Positions 21,343-31,125 of a stretch of 45,592 nt of DNA are shown here, piece after piece (within the stretch, counting starts at the first letter, position 1; every line of letters starts with the position of its first letter). The position numbers and the translations under genes were made by a program. The notes beneath the pieces are model-generated. The model was given only the letters and a program-made list of their open reading frames with translations. It had not been told where the DNA came from and did no database searches. This DNA is from Welwitschia mirabilis (taxonomy: Eukaryota > Gnetophyta > Gnetopsida > Welwitschiales): positions 41,801,335 to 41,846,926 of the forward strand of contig JBOZIK010000001.1 of NCBI GenBank assembly GCA_051453625.1, written 5' to 3'.

Positions 21343-22500
21343 ATACAAACCCTAGAGGGTGGAAGAAGCAGAAGGGATGAATAGGTTTTATAAAATAAAA
21401 TTTACTTAAAAATTACAACAAAATAATAATACATTTAGAATAAAATCCAACTATTATCAAAAGAATTCGGGTGAATGAAAGAGCAGGAAAATAACTAAAA
21501 TGAAAATACCAAGTAGGAGCACCAGACACAATGATTTATAGTGATTTAAGAAAATCATCCTACTCCACTCGCAATTATCAGCTTCAATCCTAAACTGATT
21601 TGAATCCTTGTTGCTTTCTTTCCAGGTTTCTAGGTCAACTTGCAACCTTTACAAATGGACTTTTTAAGAATAAGTCTTAACCTTTATAGAGCAAACTATT
21701 TGGTGAGAATAGTGTGCCTAAATGCACTCATTCCACCAGATTTGAGGTGCAAGCAAAGTGAGAATACACTGTTTGAAGAGCAAAATCATAAGTACAGGCT
21801 CACATAGTGCAACATATTGTTCTTTCTCCAATGAATTTCAACAGTACAATGTGCGTTATTCTTTGGAAAAATTAGTGCCAAAAATTCTTATTTATTTGAC
21901 TTATATAGAAGATAATTTTTGTACCATGAAAGATGAATTTGAACTTCAACAGCTAGAAAAGAAAGAGTAATGGCTAGAAAATGAACTAAAAAGTTCTATT
22001 TTTGTTGTGATCAGTCGACCCCTCAAAACATCTAGTTAAACTAATTGGTTTTTATCACTGAAGTCGGTTGATCTCACTTTCTTCTGATCAACTAAATATC
22101 CTTACATCATATATTCTAGTTGACCCCATCCAGAGTCCTATCAATTGCATTTGGTCCAGGTTCGATTAACATTATTTTAATCTAGTCGGTCCCTTATCAA
22201 TTTAACCAAACAATTTTTGGTTTAGGTCTGGTCAACCCCTTATGGAGTCCCATTGACCCCTTGTGAACTTTAATAGAAAACTTTAGTTCTAGGTCTGGTT
22301 GACCCCTTTAGAATTAGATCAAGCCCTTATTAATTTTATCACTTTTTAGGTTTATGCAAAGCTAGTGAAAAATGTTGGATTACTTGTAACCTATAAGGAC
22401 TTTAACTTCCTAAAATATTTACAACATATTGTGCTAAATCAGATATGTTAGTTTGACATTAATTTGGCAATATAACATAATAATCTTCCCATTTAATATT
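21343..22500 (-). repeat. Sirevirus-like 3' LTR remnant
   Basis: The left edge reads CCCTAGAGGGTGGAAG...GGATGAATAGG on the plus strand, like the LTR edge at 1145 (CCTAGAGGGAAGAGGTGAATAG). It contains many degenerate GGTCAACCCC/TTGACCCC words at 22,005-22,300. It lies beyond the env-like ORF and RNase H of a minus-strand Sirevirus-like element, where the 3' LTR is expected. Edges are approximate, and no intact polypurine tract is seen. Confidence 0.5.
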
Positions 22501-22653
22501 GATGGTAAATTATATTTGATTATATAAAAAATTATCAAGCTTATGAGAAAAATTCCCCTTACAATATGCCCGAAAAGAATTTGGAGTATTATCAACCAAT
22601 ACAACATTTTTCATTTCTTCACATATATTCATAATTTTTGTAAAAATCAAAAT

Positions 22654-22753
22654 NNNNNNNNNNNNNNNNNNNNNNNNNNNNNNNNNNNNNNNNNNNNNNN
22701 NNNNNNNNNNNNNNNNNNNNNNNNNNNNNNNNNNNNNNNNNNNNNNNNNNNNN
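22654..22753. other. Assembly gap (100 N) with duplicated edges
   Basis: The 40 bases before the gap (22,614-22,653) and after it (22,754-22,793) are the same except for one base. 100 N is a placeholder size. Likely an unmerged contig overlap. Confidence 0.85.
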
Positions 22754-23039
22754 TTTCTTTACATATATTCATAATTTTTGTAAAAATCAAAATGAAAAAT
22801 ATTTAGATGCATATTTTGTAGGAAATATAATGATCATTTTAACAAAAGTAGTATACTGATAATTACTAAAACAACTAACAAGAAAAAAACTAAAAATGAG
22901 CATTACAAGTAAGGTTTAATGTTTCAAAAATATACAATACCATATTGAAAAAAAAAAAGAGCATACGTTAGAAGCTATTTTTAAAAAAAAAACTATTTTA
23001 TTCCCTTTTTATAATTAATGACAAATGAGAGAAAACAAT

Positions 23040-24110
23040 AATACTCAAAGGACTAATCAGACTCCTCCTCTTCCTTAGATTCTTCTTTAGAATTTGGGTC
23101 TTCTTCTTCTTCTTCTTCTGCCACCTAGTGTTGAGAGCTATCAGCCTTNNNNNNNNNNAGAAGTATCTGCAATTTCGTAGCTAGTCGGAATGGGAGCTTC
23201 CTTCATGTGACGAGTGTGTGAATCAAACCATTTCAGATACAATAGTATCCCTTTAGGAGAGGCCTACTTAGAAGAAGGAAATTTTGAGGATTTCTTGGTT
23301 CCTAAGAAAATATGCATGCAGGAAAAAGTGGCATGCCCAATGGAAAACATTGGGGTTAAATTTTCAAGCTTGGGATGCAACTAGACTCTAAAATGATAAT
23401 AGATATTTATAATAAGAATGGAATATAAAAGAGTCCTAATCTTATGGTATTCAAGTTGTGAGGCCGTGAGAATAATGGCAGGAGCATTAATAGAGTGACT
23501 AGCTCCTACCATATACAATAAATAAGAATGATAGTTTGAGGTCTCATCACAATGACCAGCAAGAGGTAAAACATTATAAGTAAAGACCAAATAAAGAAAA
23601 TGATTTCTGGGAGTAAGATGGAAGGAGGAAAGGGTGGCTTTCCACTAAATAAGCTTACCATAAAGCTCCCTAATAATCTTTTCTTTGTCCTCAATTACAC
23701 CACACAAGGGTCAAAACTCCTCATAGTATCCTCTAGGGAGACTTATGAGATAGGCTATCAGATCTAAGGTAACTCTTATTCTTCTCCCCAAAATAAAAGT
23801 CAAAGATGTAGTGGTATTAGCATCATATGAGGCATTACAATAAGACATGCAAGTAAGGAAGGAATAAGACCACCCAGAAACCTCAAAAAAGTAAGATAGA
23901 TCTAGATCATTTAGAAGTCTTTCCACATCCCTAAGCTCTCTAAAATCTCCTAAACCTATTGGCCTCTCTTAGTAAATAGGTTTCTTATGAAAATTTTTTG
24001 AAAATTTATTAACATCCTCTTCTAACATCCCTAAATATAAGTAGCTTAGATCTTTGCTTAGGCCTTCCTCTTCTTGAAGATCCCTTAATCATTTAATACA
24101 TGTGGCACTT
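23040..24110 (-). pseudogene. Env-like third ORF (plant putative transposon protein domain)
   Basis: Sireviruses often carry an extra ORF between pol and the 3' LTR, called env-like from its position; its role is unproved. Here the minus strand from 23,926 reads ERLLNDLDLSYFFEVSGWSY, then LTFILGRRIRVTLDLIAYLI. After frame changes it gives NVLPLAGHCDETSNYHSYLL (23,590-23,381), which resembles the 'putative plant transposon protein' domain of such ORFs. The C end is an acidic Glu run encoded by the (TTC)n at 23,100-23,118. Three frames and a 10-N gap are needed to read through, so it is a pseudogene. A host gene bearing the same domain is an alternative. Confidence 0.6.
23149..23158. other. Assembly gap (10 N)
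   Basis: Lies within the C-terminal part of the env-like ORF. True size unknown. Confidence 0.9.
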
Positions 24111-24479
24111 GTCGAAGACAAAAATGGAGGAAGGAAAATGACAAAACACAAGAGAGATAGAAAGATGGGGGAAATGAGGCAGGTAGGGTTCCAAAAAGAT
24201 TTTATAGGGAGGGAAAACTAAGCTGAATCTAAAAAAAAATTGAGTTCACCTCCTTTTCTTTCACTCATAACTCTATAGGACTAGTCAACTGGATTAATGT
24301 TCAGTTAGCCTATCGAGATGTGAGTTAAAATATTTCTAGGTCTGGGGGACCGACACTTTAGTTTGGTTGATTCAACTTGCTTCAAGTTTTTCTAGAAAGA
24401 GTCCAGAAGATTGGGTAAAAATCCAGTCGATCACCTTGCTTTTAGTTGGAGGATGATAATAGAACCCCTAATTTGTAAC

Positions 24480-24795
24480 AAAGATTTACAAATGTGTCAA
24501 AATTTAGGAGTTTTGTAAAAATGTTAGCTAGTTGTTAATCAATGTTTACAAAATTCACAGAAATATTACCTATTTTCACTTAATCTCTAAAAATGATGTT
24601 TACATTCAATATGTTTAGTGCGAGAATGTTGAACAGGATCTTTCAAGATGTTAATGGCACTTGTATTATCACAAAAATTGGTACTTGATCATATTTAATT
24701 CTAAATATTTTATCATTTCTTTCATCTATAGAAGATGGGTACAACAATTTTCTACTTCTATATATTTCACTTCTACCATGGAAAGAGATATAGAA
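24480..24795 (-). pseudogene. Sirevirus-like RNase H C-terminal part
   Basis: The minus strand gives FCDNTSAINILKDPVQHSRTKH near 24,600-24,690 in slightly degraded form, then VNFVNID and QLANIFTKLL near 24,490-24,550. These are the signature peptides of the end of copia/Sirevirus pol. A stop falls between NID and QLA. It lies just before the env-like ORF and LTR, so these three parts look like one element's 3' end. The upstream part is lost at a 100-N gap (24,796-24,895). Confidence 0.8.
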
Positions 24796-24895
24796 NNNNN
24801 NNNNNNNNNNNNNNNNNNNNNNNNNNNNNNNNNNNNNNNNNNNNNNNNNNNNNNNNNNNNNNNNNNNNNNNNNNNNNNNNNNNNNNNNNNNNNNN
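24796..24895. other. Assembly gap (100 N)
   Basis: Placeholder-size gap. The RNase H reading on its left does not resume on its right, so either much sequence is missing or the contigs are not truly adjacent. Confidence 0.85.
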
Positions 24896-26585
24896 AATCA
24901 ACGAGTTGTATGAGAAATAAGTGGACTCTAAATAATTTTCACTTTGTTGTTATCTTGATTGATTTGTTTCAATTTATTTATTATTTATTTTTACTAAGTT
25001 GAAAAAAATATAATGAAGTAGTATGAAAGAAAAGATGTTTTAAAACTTTTTCTATAAGAGAATTGAGAGGATCTTTACTTACTATCAAAGGACCAAGAAG
25101 AATGCACTTTGGTGTACTATTTATCATGTCAAATATAGACACTAGGTAGGCAAGTATAAAATGGATAACTACTAAAATCATATAGTAAGAAGTCCATCCA
25201 AGATGAGTGCTCTCGAACTTACTTGCCTCTAGTTATCAATCAATTATTGTGAAGAAAACTAAGATGTCAGATCCTAGGATATGGAATGAATGATTTCTCG
25301 AATCCTTATTCCTTTTGAATTTTATCTTCTAGACATATTTCATTAATTAGAGATGAAAATCCTATTTGCATCATATACTAATAATTTCTCATTTTGTACT
25401 AAGGAGAAAATGGTAGCATTTAATTCTTAATAGACTTACCTTGACATATTCCTAACCATGGAGACTCCACCAAAAGACTTTCTAAAAGACTAGAAGCTAG
25501 ATGGAAATCATCTTCAATGATTCTATTAAGAGGAGTCTAATTCTCTTAATTTGGTCCTAATATCATAAACCAAGAATCCTAAGCTGCTGATCTAGTTAAA
25601 CAACCCAAAATATGGGGAAGTATTGTGAATTTCTTTTAGTTGTTTTAGTAATCAGTAGTTCTAAATACAATTTAGATAAATAATAAAATTCTTTCTTCCA
25701 TAAATCCCCTATCAAAGTTACAGGAGAAGATTTTGTTCTAAGTGTAGTTTGTAGAATAGCCTTTCCTACTTGATAGAGAAGTCTTTCTTGATGTTTTAGA
25801 ATGGATATAGAACTTTGATCTCTAGATTCCAAACTCCAAGTTTATCTAGAAAGAGACAATTAAAGTATCTTAGTATTTATAATGGATTTTGTTTGCAAAC
25901 AACTAAAGGCTATGGCTTCATTGATAAGTTCTACTAGGTATTATGTTGTATAACGTATGGTTCTAGATCCAAAACCATTAATATAGAACAACTTTTTTTT
26001 CAAGTCAAATCCTTTGCTATGTAAAATAATAGAAATTTTTTTTTAATTAGGGGGTAATAAGCATTCAACTATTGTTGAATTAATTAAATCAATTTAAATT
26101 TAGTAGAATTGGATTCAATTTTCTAGGATCATGAGTCAAAGCAATTAAAATAATATTTCTACTACTAAGAAAAAGATTTTCATCATAGTTCTTCTTCATA
26201 AACTCAATTAAGTTACAAAGTAACACACTCATCTTGGAGAATTTATCCATTTTTAAGGTAGAAATGTGATCAATCTTTTACTTTATATCTATGGGAGAAA
26301 AGTGATGTTTCTCTTTCTTTTCTAGTATAGTAGAAAAGAAATCAATCTCTTTCAATATGGTGTAAATATTAGTACATGTAATTTAATCAATTCTTGAGAT
26401 CCATAATATATTAAAGAGTATGCTATATCACAAATTAAGAGATTTTTCACCTACTCAATCTTTTCTAGAACATCCGAGCAAAGACCCAAACCATCCAAAC
26501 AAAGACGAAAACAAAATAAAATTAGATAATAAAACTTGAAAATAAGACAACAGAACTCATTATTAAAAAACTTTTTGAGGATGAA
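24896..26585. other. Unassigned; coding-like minus-strand frames
   Basis: No family recognised. On the minus strand, broken frames look more like decayed coding sequence than random DNA: LEKKEKHHFSPIDIK near 26,280-26,330, SVLLCNLIEFMKKNYDENLF near 26,170-26,240, and a 78-codon frame at 25,832-25,596 beginning MESRDQSSISILKHQERLLY. They run in one direction, as for one degraded ORF of about 1 kb, perhaps from a transposon. Confidence 0.3.
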
Positions 26586-26840
26586 GTGTTCATGAAAACT
26601 TTAACAAATAAGCCCAGTGAAGAAGTACGGGCTTTTGCTAAAAATATAAGTATGTCTGCTCATAAAGTGCATCAAGTTATGAATCAAATTCATGGACGTC
26701 CTTATGTACAAGCATATATTCTGCTAAAATTTTTGTCATATAAAGCATGTTATACCATATTCCAATTGCTCAATTTAGTAATGACAAATTCTAAAAACAA
26801 GACATGAGTTTGGTTCAAACTCAATCTTATTAAGATGATT
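26586..26840 (+). pseudogene. rpl22: Plastid-type ribosomal protein L22 fragment
   Basis: L22 is a protein of the 50S ribosomal subunit, encoded in most plant plastomes. The 73-codon frame contains ISMSAHKVHQVMNQIHGRPY and then YKACYTIFQL. These match the conserved plastid L22 region with MSAHKARRVIDQIRGRSY and YRACYPI. Identity is moderate at both DNA and protein level, so this is an old copy. The homology starts near EEVRAFAKNI (about 26,620) and fades after NSKNKT near 26,810-26,840, where the frame is lost; the C-terminal basic tail is absent. It lies 150 bases from a plastid 23S fragment. It could be direct plastid-to-nucleus DNA, or a decayed piece of a nuclear rpl22 gene as known in some lineages. 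Confidence 0.75.
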
Positions 26841-26970
26841 TACTTTCATAAATTTTTTCAAAAAAGAACTAGGAAATGCTTCATTAGATTTTGGACATGT
26901 TTGATAAATCTAGTTTAACATCAATTTGTTATGAGCCTAAACAATTGATTCTATGAGTTCTTGTCAATAC

Positions 26971-27024
26971 CCACGACCATCGCTCAATGGATAAAAGTTA
27001 CTCTAGGGATAACATGCTAATCTT
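26971..27024 (+). pseudogene. rrn23: Plastid 23S rRNA fragment (domain V)
   Basis: CGACCATCGCTCAATGGATAAAAGTTACTCTAGGGATAACATGCTAATCTT (split here only for reading as CGACCATCGCTCAATGG and what follows) is the peptidyl-transferase-proximal part of 23S rRNA. The TTACTCTAGGG form is the plastid one; plant mitochondrial rRNA has a different sequence here. I see three changes from the plastid consensus. A nuclear insert of plastid DNA, about 50 bases, not a functional rRNA. Confidence 0.88.
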
Positions 27025-27450
27025 GTAAAATATTAACTAAACTCATGTTGTCACAAAAAATGGGTACCTGACCATAGTTAATTTCAAAATCCTTGATCAT
27101 TTCCTTCATCCCTAGAAGATGGATACAACAACTTCCTGCTACTATATATTCTGGTTTTACTATAAAAAGAAACATATAATTTTGTTTCTTACTTGTTCAT
27201 CCTATCAAATATGATCTAAGAAAGAAGCAAATTCCACTTGTGCTTTTTCTATTATTCTTGCATCTAGTCTAATCTACATTTACTTAATCCTACAAGTTCA
27301 AAATATGTTCCTTTGGGATATCATAGCCCACAATCACTAGTATCTTTTATATATCATATGATTCTTCTAACACCTTAGAGGTAAGATTTCTTAGGGTTTG
27401 CTTCATGTCTAGCACACATAGCCACACTAAACATTATATTAGCTCTACTA
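27018..27450 (-). pseudogene. RNase H of the second Sirevirus-like element
   Basis: The minus strand gives YPKGTYFELVG near 27,300, then a serine/lysine-rich degenerate stretch, and FCDNMSLVNILQD ending at about 27,020. The conserved continuation (DPVQHSRTKH in the copy at 24.6 kb) is missing, replaced by plastid 23S DNA. The part between 27,032 and 27,180 is similar to 24,650-24,795, showing that two element copies are present. Confidence 0.8.
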
Positions 27451-28200
27451 GCTATTAGATATAATAAGCTTCCTATCATGCTCCTATAGAGTTTTTGATT
27501 CACTGATTTTCTATGATCATCAAGACTAACTTACAAGAAGTTGATATAGGAGTAATGGTTGATTTTGTATTTTCAAGTTCAAATTGCTTAAGCAAATCCT
27601 TTGCATCTTTTGATTGAGAGATAAAAATGCCTTATTTTGTTTGCTTAATTTGTAGTCCAAGAAACACACTGACTTCTCCAAGCATACTCATCTCAAAGTG
27701 TGTTGTCATAATATTAGCAAATTCTTTTGAGAAATCCTATTTTGAGGCTCCAAAAATTATATCAACGTAGATCTAAATGATAATAAAATAGTGCTTAAGT
27801 TTCTTTACAAATAGAGTTTTAGTCATCGCTCCCCACCTATAACCACTATCCTCAAAACATTATCAGTTTTTCATACCATGCCCTAGAGGCTTGTTTTAAT
27901 CCATATAAAAACTTTTAGAGTCTATGAACATGGTTTGGTTTATGAGGATCTATGAATCCTATTGGTTGTTCCACATACACTTCTTTGTTGAGAGTTCCAT
28001 TTAAGAAAGCACTTTTCACATTCATTTGGAATACTTTAAAATTTTTGAAGGCTGTAAAGGAAAGAAACATTCTAATGCTATTTACTCTTGCCATAGGAGC
28101 AAAGGTGTCTCCTATGTTAATCTTTTCAATCTGATTGTAGCCTTGGGTCACTAATTCTAGCCTTATTCTTGATTACATTATTGTGTTCATCACATTTATT
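27450..28200 (-). pseudogene. Reverse transcriptase of the second Sirevirus-like element
   Basis: The minus strand 28,151-27,915 (78 codons) gives DTFAPMARVNSIRMFLSF, then FQMNVKSAFLNGTLNKEVYV and QPIGF, the fingers/palm of copia RT. Here the first catalytic Asp motif (normally F-Q-M-D-V-K-S-A-F) has Asn in place of Asp. Further on, LYRSMIGSLLYLIASRANIM (about 27,440-27,500) and VAMCARHEANPKKSYL match the connection region. The second catalytic box near 27,760 is degraded (YVDD not readable). Not functional. Confidence 0.88.
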
Positions 28201-28649
28201 CTTAAAAATCCATTTTATTCTAATCACATTCTTATCCTTTCGTCTTTCCACTAATTTTCAAACATTATTTCTTTTAAATTGTTGTAACTCTTCTTGAATT
28301 GCCATCATCTATTCTTCATGAATTTCAGCCTCTTTATATTTTCAGGTTTCAACTTGAGAGACATAAGAAACATGAGCACAAAACTTTTTAATTAAATTTC
28401 TCATGTGAATTTTTGAGTTCACATATCTAATAACTGATTTAAGAGGGTGATCTTTTAGTTCTTTGACATTTTTGGAAAGTACCTATTGCATTGTTTCCTC
28501 TTGCTTTATATTTATGACTTCCTTGAGGGTTGCGATACTTAGGGATATATCTTCTTTACTACTTGAAGGAAGAAGTTCGGTACTAACGTCATCTATTTAC
28601 ACATTTATGGACTCTTACATCATTAGACTTCATTTATTAAAAATCTTAT

Positions 28650-29500
28650 AAGCTCTAATTCTAGTTGAATATCTAAGAAAATTTGCTTCATTTACCTTAG
28701 ACTTACATTTTTTCAATTTTTCTCTACCTTTTAAAATAAAGCACTTGCTTCTAAAAAATTTAAAATAAGATACATTTGGTTTTCTTCCTTTTTAAAGCTT
28801 ATAGGGGATTTTATCCATTCTGGGTCTTAGATATTCTCTATTGATAATATAACATGTAGTACTTACTGCTTCAGCCCAAAAGGATTTGGGTACCTCCTTA
28901 TCATTTAGCATTATTCTTGCCATCTCTTAAAGGACCCTGTTTTTCATTTCTACTACTCCATTTTGTTGTGAGATTTTTGTTGCTAAAAACTAATGTTCTA
29001 TACCATTTTCCACACAATATTTCTCAAAGAGATAGTTTTCAAATTCCTCTTCATGATTGCTTCTAATTCATTTAATAATATACCCCTTTTAATTTGAATT
29101 TTATTACATATTTCAATACACTTTTTAAAAGTTTCACTCTTGTTTTCATGGAAAGAAATCCAAGTAAATCTAGAGAAGTTACTCACCATTATCAGATAGT
29201 ATCAGTTTCCTCCCAAGCTTTTGGTTTGAGTAAGACCTACCAAGTTCATATAAATAATTTCAAGGGGCATTGTTAAGGAAACTAAGTTTTTACTCTTATG
29301 ATAGGTTCTTATTTGTTTTCATTTTTTGCACGCATTACACAACCCATATTTATCAATATTGATCTTAAGTATTCCTCTCACGATTTCCTTTTTAATGATG
29401 GTTTTAAGATGATCATAGTTTACATGACCTAACCATTGGTATCATGACTCGTCTTGGTTTATATAAGAAAAATGACAACCAGAAGAAGGTTGATTAATAC
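28650..29500 (-). pseudogene. Integrase of the second Sirevirus-like element
   Basis: The pre-integrase part reads WLGHVNYDHLKTI, then CNACKK and HKSKNLVSLTMPLEIIYMNL (29,440-29,240). Next come SLGGN and MVSNFSRFTWISFHENKSE (29,189 down), the start of the integrase core. The core ends in broken frames near 28,850. Several stops. Order and motifs are those of copia integrase. Confidence 0.85.
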
Positions 29501-29699
29501 TATAAACACTGTCTATTCTATTTGCTTTAAGAAGAACTTCATTTGCTTTGTCATGTCTAACTTCACATTTTTCTTAATAAAAAATAACTTTATGACCTTT
29601 ATTACAAATCTGACTAATACTAAGTGAATTATGTTTAAGACCATTTATATATGAAACTTCATTAATTTGGACATGTTACTTCCACTGATGCTACCAATG

Positions 29700-29830
29700 C
29701 CTTCAATTTTTACCTTTCCCTCATCACCAAAGGTTACTTCTCCTTCATCAAAATCATCCAAGTTATGGAATTTTGATTTTTCACCTATCATGTGCCAAGA
29801 ACAACCACTATTCAAATACTAATAAGTTTC
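29700..29830 (-). pseudogene. Protease remnant with Asp-to-Asn change
   Basis: The minus strand reads YLNSGCSWHM (29,792-29,822) where the family has W-Y/F-L-D-S-G-C-S-R/W-H-M. The catalytic Asp is Asn. The following KFHNLDDFDEGEVTFGDEGK and KIEGIG are typical spacing peptides. Confidence 0.85.
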
Positions 29831-30099
29831 ACTTGATGCCTTAAACGCTGTTTGAATCAACAAGCTTTTCAAATTGTTAGCTCTTACCTACTTAGTCTTT
29901 TTGAACTGTTGTGGTATAAAGGTTTTAGTAATAAATTTAAATGGGGAAGCACTAGTATGATTTGAAAATAGCATTACCTTTCTAAATTTACAAAATAATT
30001 TTGAGTGGCCTCATTTTCCATGAAAATGATAAGTAAGTTTTAAAAGAAAATATTATTTTACCATGTTACCTTATCTGCATGAATGGCTGGTTTTGGGGA

Positions 30100-30800
30100 G
30101 GTGAATCCAATACTTCTTTTGTTTTGAGCTGATTTTTCTATTTCAAGCATCTATTTCAATTTACTAGAATTGTTAGAAAATTTATCTATAGAATGAGACA
30201 AACTTTTAACCTCTTGAATTAGCTCCATGTTCTCTGTTTGGATCATCTTATATTTGGCCTCTAATATTTCTTTTTCCTTGTTTAGAGCCTTTACTATTTT
30301 GTTTAATTCATTGATCTGATTTGCTAGTTCTTCACACTCTGAGTACAGCTCTTGGCAAGTGTTTTTTGAATCTTCTTCTCCTTCCTCTATAATGTCTAAA
30401 TCATTTGGTTCAATTGAACAAGACCCCTTTTTTAAGGGAGGTACTATTGCCATGAAAGAGAGTTTCCTATTTCCATCTAATTCTTTACTAGAGCTGCTAT
30501 CTTCTTCCTTATTAGCATTGTCCTAAATGGCAATGAATGATGGTTTCTAGGATTTTTTATAGTCCCATCTGTTATTAGGACATTCACACGCCACATGTCC
30601 ATATCCTTTACAAGCATAGCACTGGATCTCCTTTTCTTTATCTTGATCTCTTCTTGACTTGGATTAACCCCTTTTAAGCCCCTTGCTTGATTTTCCATCT
30701 CTTCTTTTTCTGTTTAAGAATTTTTAAATCTTTTTGCTAATAGTGCAACCTCATCCTCATTAAGGTCATTAACTGATTTTTTAAATTTGGAATCTTCCTA
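30100..30800 (-). pseudogene. Gag C-terminal half with intact zinc knuckle
   Basis: The minus strand from 30,800 reads SVNDLNEDEVALLAKRFKNS, the Sirevirus gag motif that precedes the knuckle. Then 30,621-30,580 gives CYACKGYGHVACEC, a complete C-x2-C-x4-H-x4-C knuckle that binds RNA. A 100-codon frame at 30,453-30,151 follows: an acidic start and then a heptad-rich segment (ECEELANQINELNKIVKALN and on) that should form a coiled coil, common in Sirevirus gags. A stop separates the first two pieces. The N-terminal gag is absent because the frame ends at the CACTA-like terminus. Confidence 0.85.
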
Positions 30801-30960
30801 CACTATAAGAAATAGAATGCCTTAATTATAGGACATTTTAAAGCATACATTTTAATAAATGCCTTAAATGAAAAAAAAAAAAAAGTCTTTTTAAGGCATT
30901 TTTCCAAATAAACGCCTTAATTGTTTTTAATCTTATTAAACAAACGTCATAAACGTTATG
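30801..30960 (+). repeat. Left CACTA terminus and subterminal repeats
   Basis: CACTATAAGAAATAG followed by AATGCCTTAATTATAGG, AAATGCCTTAAATG, TTTTTAAGGCATTTTTCC and AACGCCTTAATTG. These 10-12-base words also fill the right end at 42,480-42,862. Confidence 0.7.
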
Positions 30961-31125
30961 ATCTTTTAAGATACTTAGTAGGATGAACCTTGTAAAAGCC
31001 AAGTTTATTTAAAAAAAATACAGTCGCGCATTGCTAAAAATAAAACCATCATGCGTTTATTCCGAAAACATAGCGCGGGCTATTGCGCATATCTTACGAA
31101 GAGGATCTTGATGCCCTAGCAATTC

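Larger units (their letters stand above)
27018..30800 (-). mobile_element. Sirevirus-like Ty1/copia element, truncated both ends
   Basis: In minus-strand order: gag C-terminal part with zinc knuckle, protease, integrase, RT and RNase H, in the correct copia order. The 5' side stops inside gag exactly where a CACTA-like terminus begins (30,801). The 3' side stops inside RNase H where plastid 23S sequence begins (about 27,020). No LTR is attached. All domains are interrupted by stops. The style of the peptides (LFTRKF-type gag motif, SGCSWHM protease, KYRSMIGSLLYL-type RT) is Sirevirus. Confidence 0.88.

Noticed and set aside
26971-27024. Possible mitochondrial rRNA (NUMT) origin.
   Set aside because: The AAAAGTTACTCTAGGG form is the plastid one; the mitochondrial large rRNA differs at these bases.
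21343-30800. One Sirevirus-like element interrupted by plastid DNA.
   Set aside because: Attractive because gag to LTR appear in order, but the same RNase H segment occurs on both sides of the interruption, so at least two copies or a mis-join are needed.
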